Counted from the first letter of the stretch, positions 33,914-43,219 are shown. The stretch: DNA of 64,000 nucleotides from CBDBJK01 sp965206395 (GCA_965206395.1 CBDBJK010000008.1:61651-125650), one strand, 5' to 3'. A program made the numbers and translations. The notes: generated from the sequence alone by a model not told the origin.

Positions 33914-34402
33914 TGATCTATGACCTCTATAGACAGGCGTCTGGGCTAACAGGCTCGCTCGATGGTAGGATTCATCGGCAACACGAGAAATCAGAGTCGC
34001 GATTCGTAACTCGCAAGCTCGCCTGCGCTGGCTTACGAGCGAGCCGAAGAATCAGGGTTAAGCGGTGGAAAACTAAGGCTCGCAGACGGTATTGTAGGTT
34101 CTGCGACCGATGAGCCAGTTAGTCGTGAAAGGAGTGTTCAGGCAATAGAATGATCGGTTAACATGAAGGCGGGAGCGGATTTCCTTTGCATAAGTTTTAC
34201 ATAACCACATAAACATATCCTATCGTAGACCGCTGAAAACATCTTAGAAGGCATCGGCGGACTTTGAAATACTACTTACAGTACGTATAGTTGTCAAATC
34301 CTGTATTCCCTTGCAGTGCATAGTCTCAACTGGGTAATACCTCAACATATTGCAATGATGTCTATTCAATCCAGGGACGAGCTATAGAAAGCATCAGCCC
34401 TG
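33914..34402. other. Intergenic region with minus-strand promoter
   Basis: About 490 bases between the aminotransferase start and the end of the second amidase. It contains an imperfect CTCGC/GCGAG-rich palindrome around 33990-34050 and AT-rich DNA from 34140 to 34360. A promoter for the cassette is listed separately. No gene is supported here. Confidence 0.4.
34269..34297 (-). promoter_or_regulatory. Sigma-70 promoter of the aminotransferase cassette
   Basis: On the minus strand a perfect -35 TTGACA (34297-34292), a 17-base spacer and -10 TAGTAT (34274-34269, 5 of 6) point toward the aminotransferase, leaving a leader of about 350 bases. The long leader is unexplained and could hold regulation. 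Confidence 0.5.
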
Positions 34403-35806
34403 TTACGTCTGCGGATGCATCGAATGCCATTCAGTCGCCTGCTCGTAAGCGTATCCGACTCGGCACAGCAGTCGTTCCGCGAGGTGCTTGCCCACAAACT
34501 GTAGGCTGAGAGGAAGCCCTTCGCTGTTGAGGCCGCACGGGACTGATAGCGTCGGCACGCCGCTGAAGTCGTATGGCGCTGTGTATCGCTGAAAGGCTGT
34601 GCCGCGCATGTCGTCCATAGGCCCGTACGATTTCTCAAGCGTTACGGGATGCGGCGGCGCAATCATGGACGGGCAGGCAAGCACGTCTATCCGCTCGAAC
34701 ACCCTGCGCAAAAGTCCGTTGCATTCGGCTCGCATATTATTGGCCCTTGCGTATTCTGCGCCGGTTACCTTCGCGCCCATGTCGAGCCAGCCCCGGAACC
34801 AGGGCCCGTAATCATCTCTCTGGGATGGGTACGTCGCTTGATGCGCGGCAACCGCCTCTGCCGAGCACAGCACAGGCCACGCCGGTACGTAGCTGTCTAT
34901 ATCGGGCATCTGCACCTCGACAATCTCAGCGCCCTGACCTTCCAATGCCTTTATCCCGGCAAGCACGGCCTGAGCCAGTTCGGGATCGACTCCGTTTGTG
35001 GCATACTTCTCATCGAGTCCTATGCGGACGCCTCTCACGCCTTGCGCTATGCCATCGAGCATATCCGGCACGGCATCGGACAGCGTTGTTGGATCGTTCG
35101 AGTCCTCACCTGCGATGGCTTGCAATATGATTCCAGCATCGGCGCTGCTTCGAGTGAGCGGGCCAACGTGATCGAGCGATTCAGCCAGCGCCAGCACTCC
35201 ATAGCGGCTTACACGACCCCACGTCGGCTTCAGGCCCACGACGCCGCACGCCGCAGCCGGGAAGCGAATCGAGCCTCCGGTGTCACTGCCGAGCGAGCCG
35301 AAGCACAGTCCCGCCGCCGTCGCCACGCCTGAACCACTGGACGACGAGCCTGTCCATCGCTCGGCGTTCCAGGGATTCTGAGGGACGTCGAACTCCGGGT
35401 TGTAGCCGCCCATAGCGCCCTCGGTGAGGTTCAGTTTGCCAAGGAGAACGGCCCCTGCCGATTCCAGTTTCGCCACCACCGTCGAGTCGAAGTCGGTGAC
35501 GTGATTTGCCAACGCCTTGGTTCCGCCCATCGTTCGCACGCCCCTGGTGAAGCAAAGGTCTTTCACCGCAACCGGGACTCCGTGAAGCGGCCCCCGGTAG
35601 TTGCCAGAAGCGATCTCTTGCTCGGCGGCTCTGGCTGCGGCCATCGCTTGGTCTGCCATCAAGGTAGCATAGCTTTTATAGCGGCCGTCCAGCTTCTCGA
35701 TTCGTTCGAGCATCGCGGCGGCAACCTCGACGGGCGAAAGCTGCTTCGACTTGATGAGCGCGGCAACCTCGGTAATCGTCTTGAAATGCAATGGAGCGTC
35801 AGCCAT
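34403..35806 (-). CDS. Amidase signature enzyme 2
   Basis: A 467-residue amidase-signature protein. It has Lys82 in GVPVAVKDLCF, the cis-Ser in TGSSSSGSGVA (about 154-158), and the nucleophile Ser179 in GSDTGGSIRFPAA. It aligns along its length with the amidase at 17588-19006, including TFxRGVRT-GG and KPTWGRVSRYGV, so the two are paralogues. This copy has no GatC-like partner. ATG 35806 with GAGGGGG 9 bases upstream is preferred over 35845. Likely a cytosolic amide or carbamate hydrolase of unknown substrate. Confidence 0.92.
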   Translation of the reverse strand: MADAPLHFKTITEVAALIKSKQLSPVEVAAAMLERIEKLDGRYKSYATLMADQAMAAARAAEQEIASGNYRGPLHGVPVAVKDLCFTRGVRTMGGTKALANHVTDFDSTVVAKLESAGAVLLGKLNLTEGAMGGYNPEFDVPQNPWNAERWTGSSSSGSGVATAAGLCFGSLGSDTGGSIRFPAAACGVVGLKPTWGRVSRYGVLALAESLDHVGPLTRSSADAGIILQAIAGEDSNDPTTLSDAVPDMLDGIAQGVRGVRIGLDEKYATNGVDPELAQAVLAGIKALEGQGAEIVEVQMPDIDSYVPAWPVLCSAEAVAAHQATYPSQRDDYGPWFRGWLDMGAKVTGAEYARANNMRAECNGLLRRVFERIDVLACPSMIAPPHPVTLEKSYGPMDDMRGTAFQRYTAPYDFSGVPTLSVPCGLNSEGLPLSLQFVGKHLAERLLCRVGYAYEQATEWHSMHPQT

Positions 35807-36022
35807 TTTTAAGCCCCCTCTACAGCGAAATCGAATGCCACTCAAGTCATATTGATGATTGGCCTGACGTTAACACCGCCTCTTGGCCTTGTCAAATGAA
35901 GTTTCTGGTATTGTTCGTCTCGTGCTATGATGTTCCCGCAACTGGAGCCAACGAGAGGCAGTAAGGCTTCGCTGAGAGTACGCAAAACAGTAAACCTCAA
36001 GACGAAAAAAAGAGGTGAAGAA

Positions 36023-37048
36023 ATGTCGATCTACATGTACGTTTCTATTTCAGAGGAGGACAGGGTCTCAATTTTCAAGATGGACTCTGAAACCGGCAAG
36101 CTCGATTTACAGGGCAACGTTGAGGTTCCCGGTCGTCCGGCTCCTTTAGCGGTTGACCCTGAGCGGCGATTTCTCTACGTTGGACGCAGAGGTGTGCCCG
36201 ACATATCGAGCTTCCAGATAGATCAGAGCAACGGCGGACTTTCGCTGGCTGGGACGGCATCGCTCGAAGCCGACCCCTGTTTCCTTGCCACGGACAGAAA
36301 GGGCAAATTTCTATTTTCCGCCTACTATGGCGCGGGCAAAGCGGCAGTCCACCCGATTGGCGAGGACGGAGTTGTCGCCACCCCGCCTATCGAATGGCTC
36401 GACACCGCGCCCGGCGCGCACTCCATGCAAACGGACCCGTCCAACAGCTACGCCTTCGTTCCTCACATCGCGGGAGCGGTAGGCCCCAATCTGATCTTTC
36501 AGTTCAGGTTCGACGAGAACACAGGCCGAATCACGCCCAACTCGCCAGCAAAGGCCATCCCTGGGGAAGGATTGGGGCCGCGTCACTTCTGCTTTCATCC
36601 CAACAAGGACATCCTCTACTTCTCGGACGAACAGGGATGCAGCGTAACCGCCTACAATCTCGACACCTCGACAGGGACGCTGACCGCGTTTCAGACCCTT
36701 TCAACGCTGCCCGACGACTACGAAGGCAGAAACAGTTGCGCTCAGATACAGATTTCGCCGAACGGGAGATTCCTGTATGCGCCAAATCGCGGCCACAATA
36801 GCATAGCGTGTTTCAGCGTTGACGCATCCAACGGCCGTTTGACTTCAATCGGGCGTGTGCCTACAGAAGCCGTGCCGCGAGCGTTCGGCATCGACCCGGA
36901 TGGGAGCTTCCTCTTTGCTGCCGGCCTGGAATCGGGACGGCTCGCCTCGTATCGAATCGACGGCGAAAGCGGCGCACTACAGCCTCTGGAGGTCTACGAC
37001 GTAGGGAAAGCGCCGATGTGGGTGCAGTTCATAAGGCTGCTGGGGTAA
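36023..37048 (+). CDS. Lactonase family beta-propeller
   Basis: A 341-residue protein of the 6-phosphogluconolactonase (YbhE/Pgl) type with seven-blade repeats. Examples are PGRPAPLAVDPERRFLYVGRR, DPCFLATDRKGKFLFSAYYGAG, GLGPRHFCFHPNKDILYFSDEQG, CAQIQISPNGRFLYAPNRGHNSI and VPRAFGIDPDGSFLFAAGLESG. The PRHFxFHPN and NRGHNSI motifs are characteristic. Start ATG 36023 follows AGAGGTG. It could hydrolyse 6-phosphogluconolactone or another lactone; no other pentose-phosphate gene is close. Confidence 0.9.
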   Translation: MSIYMYVSISEEDRVSIFKMDSETGKLDLQGNVEVPGRPAPLAVDPERRFLYVGRRGVPDISSFQIDQSNGGLSLAGTASLEADPCFLATDRKGKFLFSAYYGAGKAAVHPIGEDGVVATPPIEWLDTAPGAHSMQTDPSNSYAFVPHIAGAVGPNLIFQFRFDENTGRITPNSPAKAIPGEGLGPRHFCFHPNKDILYFSDEQGCSVTAYNLDTSTGTLTAFQTLSTLPDDYEGRNSCAQIQISPNGRFLYAPNRGHNSIACFSVDASNGRLTSIGRVPTEAVPRAFGIDPDGSFLFAAGLESGRLASYRIDGESGALQPLEVYDVGKAPMWVQFIRLLG

Positions 37049-37089
37049 CGTAATTCAGAATAGGGGGATGTGTTTGAAGTGAGACGCTT

Positions 37090-37167
37090 TGACCTCACCC
37101 CATCCTTCCGCGGAAGGACGAATGCGGATCATATTTTAGGCAGCCCCTCTCCGTTCACAGAGAGGGG
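37090..37167. repeat. Two palindromic repeat modules
   Basis: GACCTCACCCC (37091-37101) leads into module TCCTTCCGCGGAAGGA (37103-37118). After 25 bases the module CCCCTCT-CC-GTTCAC-AG-AGAGGGG occupies 37144-37167. Both modules recur between other genes (43.3, 52.7, 54.2, 57.7 and 59.1 kb). They lie between converging genes here. Confidence 0.8.
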
Positions 37168-37255
37168 AAGTATAGAATTACTTCAAGCCCTGGATACGTA
37201 GGGCGAGGTCGGCAGGTTCAGCACAGAACGAGGAAGGCTAGATAGGAGCCTTGCC

Positions 37256-37999
37256 TTACTTCGCCCCGTTCAGGCTGGCGGCATCCCACCACGTCGCACG
37301 GCCATAGTCGGACGGCTTCCCAACGTGAAATCCTTCGACGGGGAAGAAGTCACCGGCCCTCAGAGCGTCCAGAAGGTCTCGCTGGTTGCGGACGTCTCCT
37401 TTGAAGACGGTCACGCCTTTGCCAAGGCCTGCGGTGGAGTGTGCGTCGCTCCCGCCGGTTCCCCAGCGGCCCAGGAACTCGGTAACGCCTTGAGCGAACC
37501 GATTCTCCACCTCTATATTGCCGCCGTTGACGACCTCAACCTCGTCCACAAGCTCGAAGATGGGGTGCTGCGCGGCCTGCTCGTGAGTCGTCGGAACAGT
37601 CGCCGCGTCCTCGAACAGCTTGTTCTGCGTGTAGACGCCGGGAAGATCGAACAGGAATCGAAATGGGTGAGCGAGGATCATGAACCCGCCAACGCGGTCT
37701 ACCTCTTTTCGGAGCATGCGGATGGTCTCGATGTCGCGGGAGTAGCCTGAGACGTGGTTTTCCAGGCCAAGGGTAATCACATGACCCAGCGGAGTGTACA
37801 CCTCCAGCGCACGAACCATGATAACATCCTGCTCGCGTGAGAACTCCTCGAAGTCGTGGCGAGGCCATCCGTCATGCTCTGTCACCATCACTCCTGTGAG
37901 GCCAATACGCCCGGCCTCGATAATCAGTTCGTCAGCAGTCAAGCCGCTATCAGGGCTTCCACGATTGGTGTGAACATGAAGGTCAAATATTGAAGTCAA
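37256..37999 (-). CDS. PHP-domain phosphoesterase
   Basis: A 247-residue protein with the metal-binding PHP signature: IFDLHVHTNRGSPDSGLTADELIIEAGRIGLTGVMVTEHD near the start, an acidic/His block GGFMILAHPFRF in the middle, and GTGGSDAHS near the end. These His/Asp/Glu residues form a trinuclear metal site used for phosphoester hydrolysis. The start is TTG 37999. A paralogue lies at 50859-51524. Confidence 0.88.
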   Translation of the reverse strand: MTSIFDLHVHTNRGSPDSGLTADELIIEAGRIGLTGVMVTEHDGWPRHDFEEFSREQDVIMVRALEVYTPLGHVITLGLENHVSGYSRDIETIRMLRKEVDRVGGFMILAHPFRFLFDLPGVYTQNKLFEDAATVPTTHEQAAQHPIFELVDEVEVVNGGNIEVENRFAQGVTEFLGRWGTGGSDAHSTAGLGKGVTVFKGDVRNQRDLLDALRAGDFFPVEGFHVGKPSDYGRATWWDAASLNGAK

Positions 38000-38290
38000 G
38001 CCTGCTTACGCCCCCTTAAAGGAATCCATTGATTGGAGTGCTACTCTGTATTACCAGAGCACGGAAGTTTCGTGATACTGGTAGCTTGTGAATTTTTCCA
38101 CAGCTATTATATCACGCTCAATGCCAACGACGTGTATATATAGCGAAATTTCGTCGTCTGGTCAAGCAATGCCTCGCTGAATCCGCTGGTGGCAACGAGA
38201 AAATGAGGTCGAAAAGCCGTGATAATCATGGGATGATTAGGCACGCAAGAGCTTGACAACAGCGTTGCGAGGCTTTAAGGTCAAAAGAAC
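38000..38290. other. Intergenic region before the acyl-CoA dehydrogenase cluster
   Basis: About 390 bases, AT-richer than the neighbours, separate divergent genes. The right end carries a clear plus-strand promoter (listed). The rest shows short inverted patches (for example GTATATATAGCGAAATTTCG) but no gene, and no defined operator can be supported. Confidence 0.4.
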
Positions 38291-38291
38291 G

Positions 38292-38320
38292 TTGACAAAT
38301 AATGGCGGAAGGGCTATATT
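38292..38320 (+). promoter_or_regulatory. Sigma-70 promoter of the acyl-CoA dehydrogenase cluster
   Basis: Perfect -35 TTGACA (38292-38297), a 17-base spacer and -10 TATATT (38315-38320, 5 of 6), about 75 bases before the first acyl-CoA dehydrogenase start. Upstream A/T tracts could add an UP element. Confidence 0.7.
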
Positions 38321-38396
38321 TGCGCCTAAAAGAATTGGAATAAAGGCAACTGGGATATTTCCCAGATGGGCCTCTATATGATTAAGGAGGTTGTCC

Positions 38397-39620
38397 TTGG
38401 ACTTTCAATACCACTATACAGAAGAGCAAGAGGCATTCAGAAGAGAGGTTCGGGAGTGGCTCGCAAAGAGCATACCGGCGGACATGAGGTCTCCCGTTGA
38501 CCCGCTAGCCCTGACCGATGAGCAGTATCATTTCTGGCGGGATATGCACCAGCAGCTAGCTGCAATGGGCTGGCTCCATCCGACCTACCCCAAGGAGTAT
38601 GGCGGAGGCGGCCTTAGCGGTGAGTATGAGACTATTATTTTGGAAGAGTTCCGAGATGCGAGGGTCGTGCGTACTTTCACGAACGGTCTCATCTTCCCAA
38701 CCCTTCTCGTTTGGGCGACAGAGGAGCAAAAGCAGCAATTCCTCACTCCACTGTTGAGAGCTGAAAAGGTTGCCTTCCAGCTTTTCACCGAGCCTAACGC
38801 CGGTTCCGACCTTGCCTCGCTTCAGAGCAAGGCTGTCCGCGACGGTGACGACTGGATTATCACTGGACAGAAGATTTTCATCAGCGGTCACGGCGACCCG
38901 GACTTCCTGTTCGGCCCAGTCATTACAGACCCTGACGCGCCACGACATAGGAACCTGGGCTATTTCATGGTTCCCTATCCTGCGCCAGGGCTAGAGATGG
39001 AGCGCATGGGCCTTCTGACCGGGCATGACCAGAGCACGTTCTTCATGGATAACGTAAGAGTTGGCGGCGACACACTCATCGGTGGCGAAAACCAGGGGTG
39101 GCAGGTCGCACAGACGACCCTTGAGATTGAGCACGGCGGACGTGGAGTAGCCTTCCCGGTCGACGAGGCCATGAGAAACCTTCTCAAGTATGTCAAGTCA
39201 ACCAGGAGCAACGGCGGCAACCTGGGAAGCGACCCGGTAATCCAGCAAGAGACGGTTGATGCGGTAATTGACACGCATATCAATACCCTGCTGGCCCAAC
39301 GCAACTTCTCGATGTACCAGGCGCGCCAGGAGATGAGCTACCACGGTTCCCAAAGCTCCATGTTCCGCAAAGAGTATCACATGAGGAACGCCGATCGAGC
39401 GCGGCACATTATGGGCATGTACTCCATGCTCGGTGTAGACGAGCCTCGCGCACCATTCGAAGGCGAGCCTGAAGTGTTCCAGCGCAGTAGTCTGACAGGC
39501 GCGCATCCAGGTGGGACGATAGAGATTCAGAAGGTCATCATGGCTCGACGCATGGGCATCAGCCGCACACAGGAGCGCGCAGCTGCCACGCCTTCGACAA
39601 CTGGCGTCAGCGGCGTCTAG
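38397..39620 (+). CDS. Acyl-CoA dehydrogenase 1
   Basis: A 407-residue flavoprotein. The N-terminal helical domain begins MDFQYHYTEEQEAFRREVREWL. FTEPNAGSDLASLQSKA is the FAD/substrate beta-domain signature, and WIITGQKIFISGHGDPDFLF follows. The C-terminal four-helix domain includes a long basic stretch (FRKEYHMRNADRARHIMGMYSMLG). The type is that of FadE enzymes used on bulky substrates such as steroid side chains. TTG 38397 is chosen because AAGGAGG ends 6 bases upstream; TTG 38391 touches the RBS. It is the first gene of a four-gene unit. Confidence 0.92.
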   Translation: MDFQYHYTEEQEAFRREVREWLAKSIPADMRSPVDPLALTDEQYHFWRDMHQQLAAMGWLHPTYPKEYGGGGLSGEYETIILEEFRDARVVRTFTNGLIFPTLLVWATEEQKQQFLTPLLRAEKVAFQLFTEPNAGSDLASLQSKAVRDGDDWIITGQKIFISGHGDPDFLFGPVITDPDAPRHRNLGYFMVPYPAPGLEMERMGLLTGHDQSTFFMDNVRVGGDTLIGGENQGWQVAQTTLEIEHGGRGVAFPVDEAMRNLLKYVKSTRSNGGNLGSDPVIQQETVDAVIDTHINTLLAQRNFSMYQARQEMSYHGSQSSMFRKEYHMRNADRARHIMGMYSMLGVDEPRAPFEGEPEVFQRSSLTGAHPGGTIEIQKVIMARRMGISRTQERAAATPSTTGVSGV

Positions 39621-39777
39621 CTTCTAAATCCGCTTTGGATAGATAATAGGGTCTTCTGCTTGCCAGAAGGCCCTATTCTTTTGAAAGCTATCTCCGTCCT
39701 TCCGAGAAAGGGCGGGTGGCGACCAACATCAAAGAATCTGATAAATGCCGAAATGCCTCTGGTAGAGGAGGAGGCCC

Positions 39778-40596
39778 ATGAACTTCGAGCAAGTCTACAG
39801 CAGCGATCAACAAGAGTTCCGCATTGCGGTCAGGGCATGGCTTGAGCATAACGCTCCCAAGGGTCTGAGAGTCCCCAATGATAGAAGCCCTCTAAACCAG
39901 GAGACGCAGGAGCGTATCAAGGACTTTCGGCGCAAACTTGGGGAGAAGGGATGGCTCGCCCCGTCCTGGCCTAAAGAGTACGGTGGCGGCGGAATGAGTT
40001 CCGCGTTTGAAACCATTGTCATGGAGGAACTGGAGCGCGTACAACTGCCCAGCATGGGCGATAACACGCGCTGGATTCCTGCCATGATGGTGTGGGGGAC
40101 AGACGAGCAGAAGCACCGCTACATCCCTCCCGCTTTGCTTGGAGAGACTATTACATGGCAGACGTTCAACGAGCCCGATTCGGGTTCGGATATCGCCTCT
40201 GTCAAGACCTTCGCCGATCTGGATGGTGAAAACTACCGGATAACCGGCGAGAAGTCATTCATCACAGGTAGATTCGACCCAGACTACCTCTGGACTCTGG
40301 CTGTCACTGATAAAGAGCGTCCCCGCCGTCTGAACCTTGGCGTCTTCATGATAGACGCGCGACTGCCGGGCATCACCATCAAGACTCAGCGTTTGCTGAT
40401 GGGCAGTGAACGGCGTGTTTATCTGGAGGATGTTGTCATCCCTACAGACTGTCTCGTTGGTCTGCCATTCCAGGGCTGGGAAATAGTCCAAACCATTCTG
40501 GAGTCAGAGCGCGGAGGCTACACGGCGTACGGCAACGACGACGAGACCGCTATGAGCATTCAACGCTTCCTCAAAGAGGAACGAGAGCGCTCCTGA
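39778..40596 (+). CDS. Acyl-CoA dehydrogenase, C-terminally truncated
   Basis: A 272-residue paralogue of the flanking enzymes. It contains the N-terminal helices (FRIAVRAWLEHNAPKGL), LAPSWPKEYGGGGMS, the beta-domain signature FNEPDSGSDIASVKTFA and the region through GWEIVQTILESERGGY. It then ends shortly after LKEERERS, without the C-terminal four-helix domain (about 135 residues) that completes the FAD site and holds the catalytic base in normal members. It is either a decaying gene or an accessory subunit. GAGGAGG precedes ATG 39778. No C-terminal remnant is visible in the 43 bases before the next gene. Confidence 0.85.
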   Translation: MNFEQVYSSDQQEFRIAVRAWLEHNAPKGLRVPNDRSPLNQETQERIKDFRRKLGEKGWLAPSWPKEYGGGGMSSAFETIVMEELERVQLPSMGDNTRWIPAMMVWGTDEQKHRYIPPALLGETITWQTFNEPDSGSDIASVKTFADLDGENYRITGEKSFITGRFDPDYLWTLAVTDKERPRRLNLGVFMIDARLPGITIKTQRLLMGSERRVYLEDVVIPTDCLVGLPFQGWEIVQTILESERGGYTAYGNDDETAMSIQRFLKEERERS

Positions 40597-40639
40597 CGCA
40601 ACGCATCAGACGACGGACATATTGTGAGAGCATCATAAG

Positions 40640-41869
40640 GTGGATTTCGCATACCGCTATACCGAGGAGCAGGAGCAGTTCCGCCGAGATGTAAACGCTT
40701 GGCTGGACGCTAACCTCACTCAGGATTTGATCGCCCCCGATGTCTTCGAGGAGCAGCGTGTCGACGCCTGGGAGCAGGTCGAGGCATTTCGGCAAAAGCT
40801 CGGAGAAATAGGATGGCTGGCCCCAACAGAGGCACCTGAGTGGGGAGGCGCGGGCCTGACTTCAGACCATGCGGTTGTCCTATTCGAGGAGCTAGATAAG
40901 CGCGGCACTCTATGGATTGTGGGCGAAACCTCGGCTCCGCTGAGGCGTGCCCTGCGCGAATGGGGCGCGGAGGAGCAGAAGAGGCAATTCTTGCCCGCCA
41001 TCGTCAAGGGGCAGGCCGTCATCTGGCGATCCTTCGTCGAACCTGGCGCGGAGCTAGACCCCAACGACATCGGAATCCAAGCCACTCAGGACGGCGACGG
41101 CTTTATTCTGAATGGAGAGGCGGTATTCGTCGGTCAGGGCCATATGCCGGGCTATCTTTGGGTTCTAGCCCTCTTTGACCCGGATGCTACCCTTGGACAA
41201 GCCACTTCTACATTCCTCGTGCCCGCAAGCCTCGACGGTATTCACATTCGGACGCCCAGGTCTCTGGTGCAGGGAGAGGCCCATCGCGTCGCCTTTGACC
41301 ATGTATGGGTTCCTCGCGCCAGTCTCCTTGGCGATGAGGGCGAAGGCTGGCCGTTAATGAACGCTGCTATCCTCGCTGAACCGGGAGTAGACATCCCGCC
41401 CCCCGCGCTTGAGCCAAAAGTAGCCGATCTTTTGCAGTACGCGAAAGATACTACACACGAAGGGAGTGCTCTCAGCAAAGAGCCTGTTCGCCGCCAGCTT
41501 CTCGTGGAGGCCTACATAAACAGCAGGATGATGCGCCTGTTTCATATGCGCGATGCGTGGATGCGGTCTACTAACCAATCCCTCACCTATCAAGCCGCAC
41601 AGACTGCCTCTATGGAAAAACAAACTGACATGCGTCTCTCGAAGATTGTGCGAGACGTGGTAGGCATCTATGCGCTTCTAGACAAGCAAGACTCAAAAGC
41701 CTCGACTCAAGGACGATTCGAGTCCCATCAACGGCAAAGCTTGGCCCGGCAAAACCCCAATGGCACTGTAGAGACCTATGCAGAGGTAATCACCAAGCGC
41801 CTGGGACTAGGGCAGGGAAGCGAAAACACGAAGACGAATCCCAATTCGGATGCCACTACTGGCGTTTAG
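40640..41869 (+). CDS. Acyl-CoA dehydrogenase 3
   Basis: A 409-residue full-length paralogue. It begins MDFAYRYTEEQEQFRRDVNAWL and has EWGGAGLTSDHAVVLFEEL, FVEPGAELDPNDIGIQATQ where relatives read EPNAGSD, and the C-terminal domain with LVEAYINSRMMRLFHMRDAW. The altered EPGAELDP loop suggests changed substrate or cofactor contacts. GTG 40640 is the start; the RBS is weak (GAGAG about 10 bases upstream). Together with genes 1, 2 and 4 it could form heteromeric FadE complexes, in which one chain contributes the active site. Confidence 0.88.
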   Translation: MDFAYRYTEEQEQFRRDVNAWLDANLTQDLIAPDVFEEQRVDAWEQVEAFRQKLGEIGWLAPTEAPEWGGAGLTSDHAVVLFEELDKRGTLWIVGETSAPLRRALREWGAEEQKRQFLPAIVKGQAVIWRSFVEPGAELDPNDIGIQATQDGDGFILNGEAVFVGQGHMPGYLWVLALFDPDATLGQATSTFLVPASLDGIHIRTPRSLVQGEAHRVAFDHVWVPRASLLGDEGEGWPLMNAAILAEPGVDIPPPALEPKVADLLQYAKDTTHEGSALSKEPVRRQLLVEAYINSRMMRLFHMRDAWMRSTNQSLTYQAAQTASMEKQTDMRLSKIVRDVVGIYALLDKQDSKASTQGRFESHQRQSLARQNPNGTVETYAEVITKRLGLGQGSENTKTNPNSDATTGV

Positions 41870-42059
41870 CGGCCAACCAAGATATAATCTGTGCGGCTAC
41901 TGGCAATCCTTGAACACATATCTTCACCAGCAAGGGTATCGAGTGGTCGCCTGTGGAAAAGGTTGGTTGCCCATATCGAGGCATTTTGCCTTTGACTTGT
42001 AAGTGGCAACTCTTGTGCAAAAGATCATAAAAACAAATAAATAAACCCAGGAGGTTGTC

Positions 42060-43196
42060 ATGGACCTGTCTCTAACCGAAACCCAAACCATGCTCCAGAG
42101 CACCGCGCAGGAGTTCATGGAAGCGGAAATGCCCAAGGTCAGGGTGCTGGAAATCGACGACAGCGAGTCGGGATTTGCGGCGGACATTTGGGAGAAAATG
42201 TGCGAACAGGAGTGGCCGGGCATGGTCATTCCCGAAGAGTATGGAGGGGTAGGTCTATCCTTCACCGACCTTGGAGTCATATATGAGGTCATGGGCTACC
42301 ATGCTTGCCCCAGCCCTCATCACTCCTCGGCGGTGCTGTCTGCTCACGCCATACTGGAAGCCGGGGACAGCGCGCAGAAGCAAGCCCTACTGCCCTCAAT
42401 CGCCTCTGGTCAGCAGATATTCACCTTTGCTTACACCGAGCCTGACTACGGCTGGGGGCCTGGCGTCGTACAAATGCAGGCCAACCGTCGAGACGGCAAC
42501 TTCGTCCTCAGCGGAACCAAGCTCTTTATCCCTGATGCCAACGTCGCCGATCAGATCATAGTAGCCGCGCGCACGAACAACGGCGGCTCACCGGAACAGG
42601 GTATCAGCCTCTTCGTGGTGGACAAGAACGCCCCAGGCGTTTCCGTTCGAGTGCAGACGGGATGGATAGGGCCAAAGGTGTGTGAGGTCAACTTCGAGAA
42701 CGTCGAGGTGGCGGCATCCAACGTACTGGGAGCAGTCGACGAGGCGTGGCCTGCCATCGAAACAGCCCGTGATAAGGCCACCGCGCTCATTTCCATTTAC
42801 ATGGCCGGAGGAACCCAGAGAGTCTATGAGATGGCCCGCGATTACAGCCAGACTCGCATCGCGTTCGGTGTGCCCATTGGGACATTCCAGCGCGTTCAAG
42901 ACCACGTAATCGACGCCCTCAACGATGCAGATTCCGGCAAGTGGTCGGCATTCGAGGCTCTCTGGCAGATAGACGAAGGTATGCCGGAGGCCCCGGTAAC
43001 CATCTCGATGGCGAAGTCGATAGTCAGCGTCTCCTTCCCGCAGGCGTGCGACTCTTCCCATCACGTTCATGGCGGCATCGGCACCGACCTTGAGTACGGG
43101 CTGACTCAGTTTACCAAACGTGCACGCACGCTCCAGCACTACCTGGGCGACGCTCCTTACCACAAGGCGCGCATGGCCCGCCTCATGCAATTGTAA
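42060..43196 (+). CDS. Acyl-CoA dehydrogenase 4
   Basis: A 378-residue enzyme from a different ACAD subgroup. It begins MDLSLTETQTMLQSTAQEFM and has VIPEEYGGVGLSFTDLG, FAYTEPDYGWGPGVVQMQA, the helical domain RIAFGVPIGTFQRVQDHVID, and HHVHGGIGTDLEYGLTQF near the end. The HHVHGGIG segment contacts the FAD of the partner subunit. It is the size of short-chain ACADs. CAGGAGG precedes ATG 42060 and a 190-base gap separates it from gene 3. A strong terminator follows, so it ends the unit. Confidence 0.92.
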   Translation: MDLSLTETQTMLQSTAQEFMEAEMPKVRVLEIDDSESGFAADIWEKMCEQEWPGMVIPEEYGGVGLSFTDLGVIYEVMGYHACPSPHHSSAVLSAHAILEAGDSAQKQALLPSIASGQQIFTFAYTEPDYGWGPGVVQMQANRRDGNFVLSGTKLFIPDANVADQIIVAARTNNGGSPEQGISLFVVDKNAPGVSVRVQTGWIGPKVCEVNFENVEVAASNVLGAVDEAWPAIETARDKATALISIYMAGGTQRVYEMARDYSQTRIAFGVPIGTFQRVQDHVIDALNDADSGKWSAFEALWQIDEGMPEAPVTISMAKSIVSVSFPQACDSSHHVHGGIGTDLEYGLTQFTKRARTLQHYLGDAPYHKARMARLMQL

Positions 43197-43219
43197 AAAA
43201 GCAAGTCGCACGCAGACCG

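Noticed and set aside
38020..38290. AT-rich region considered as a replication origin because dnaB, holA, polA and loader genes are in the window
   Set aside because: No cluster of DnaA-box-like TTATCCACA sequences and no dnaA or dnaN gene nearby; the AT-rich stretch is adequately explained as a promoter region.
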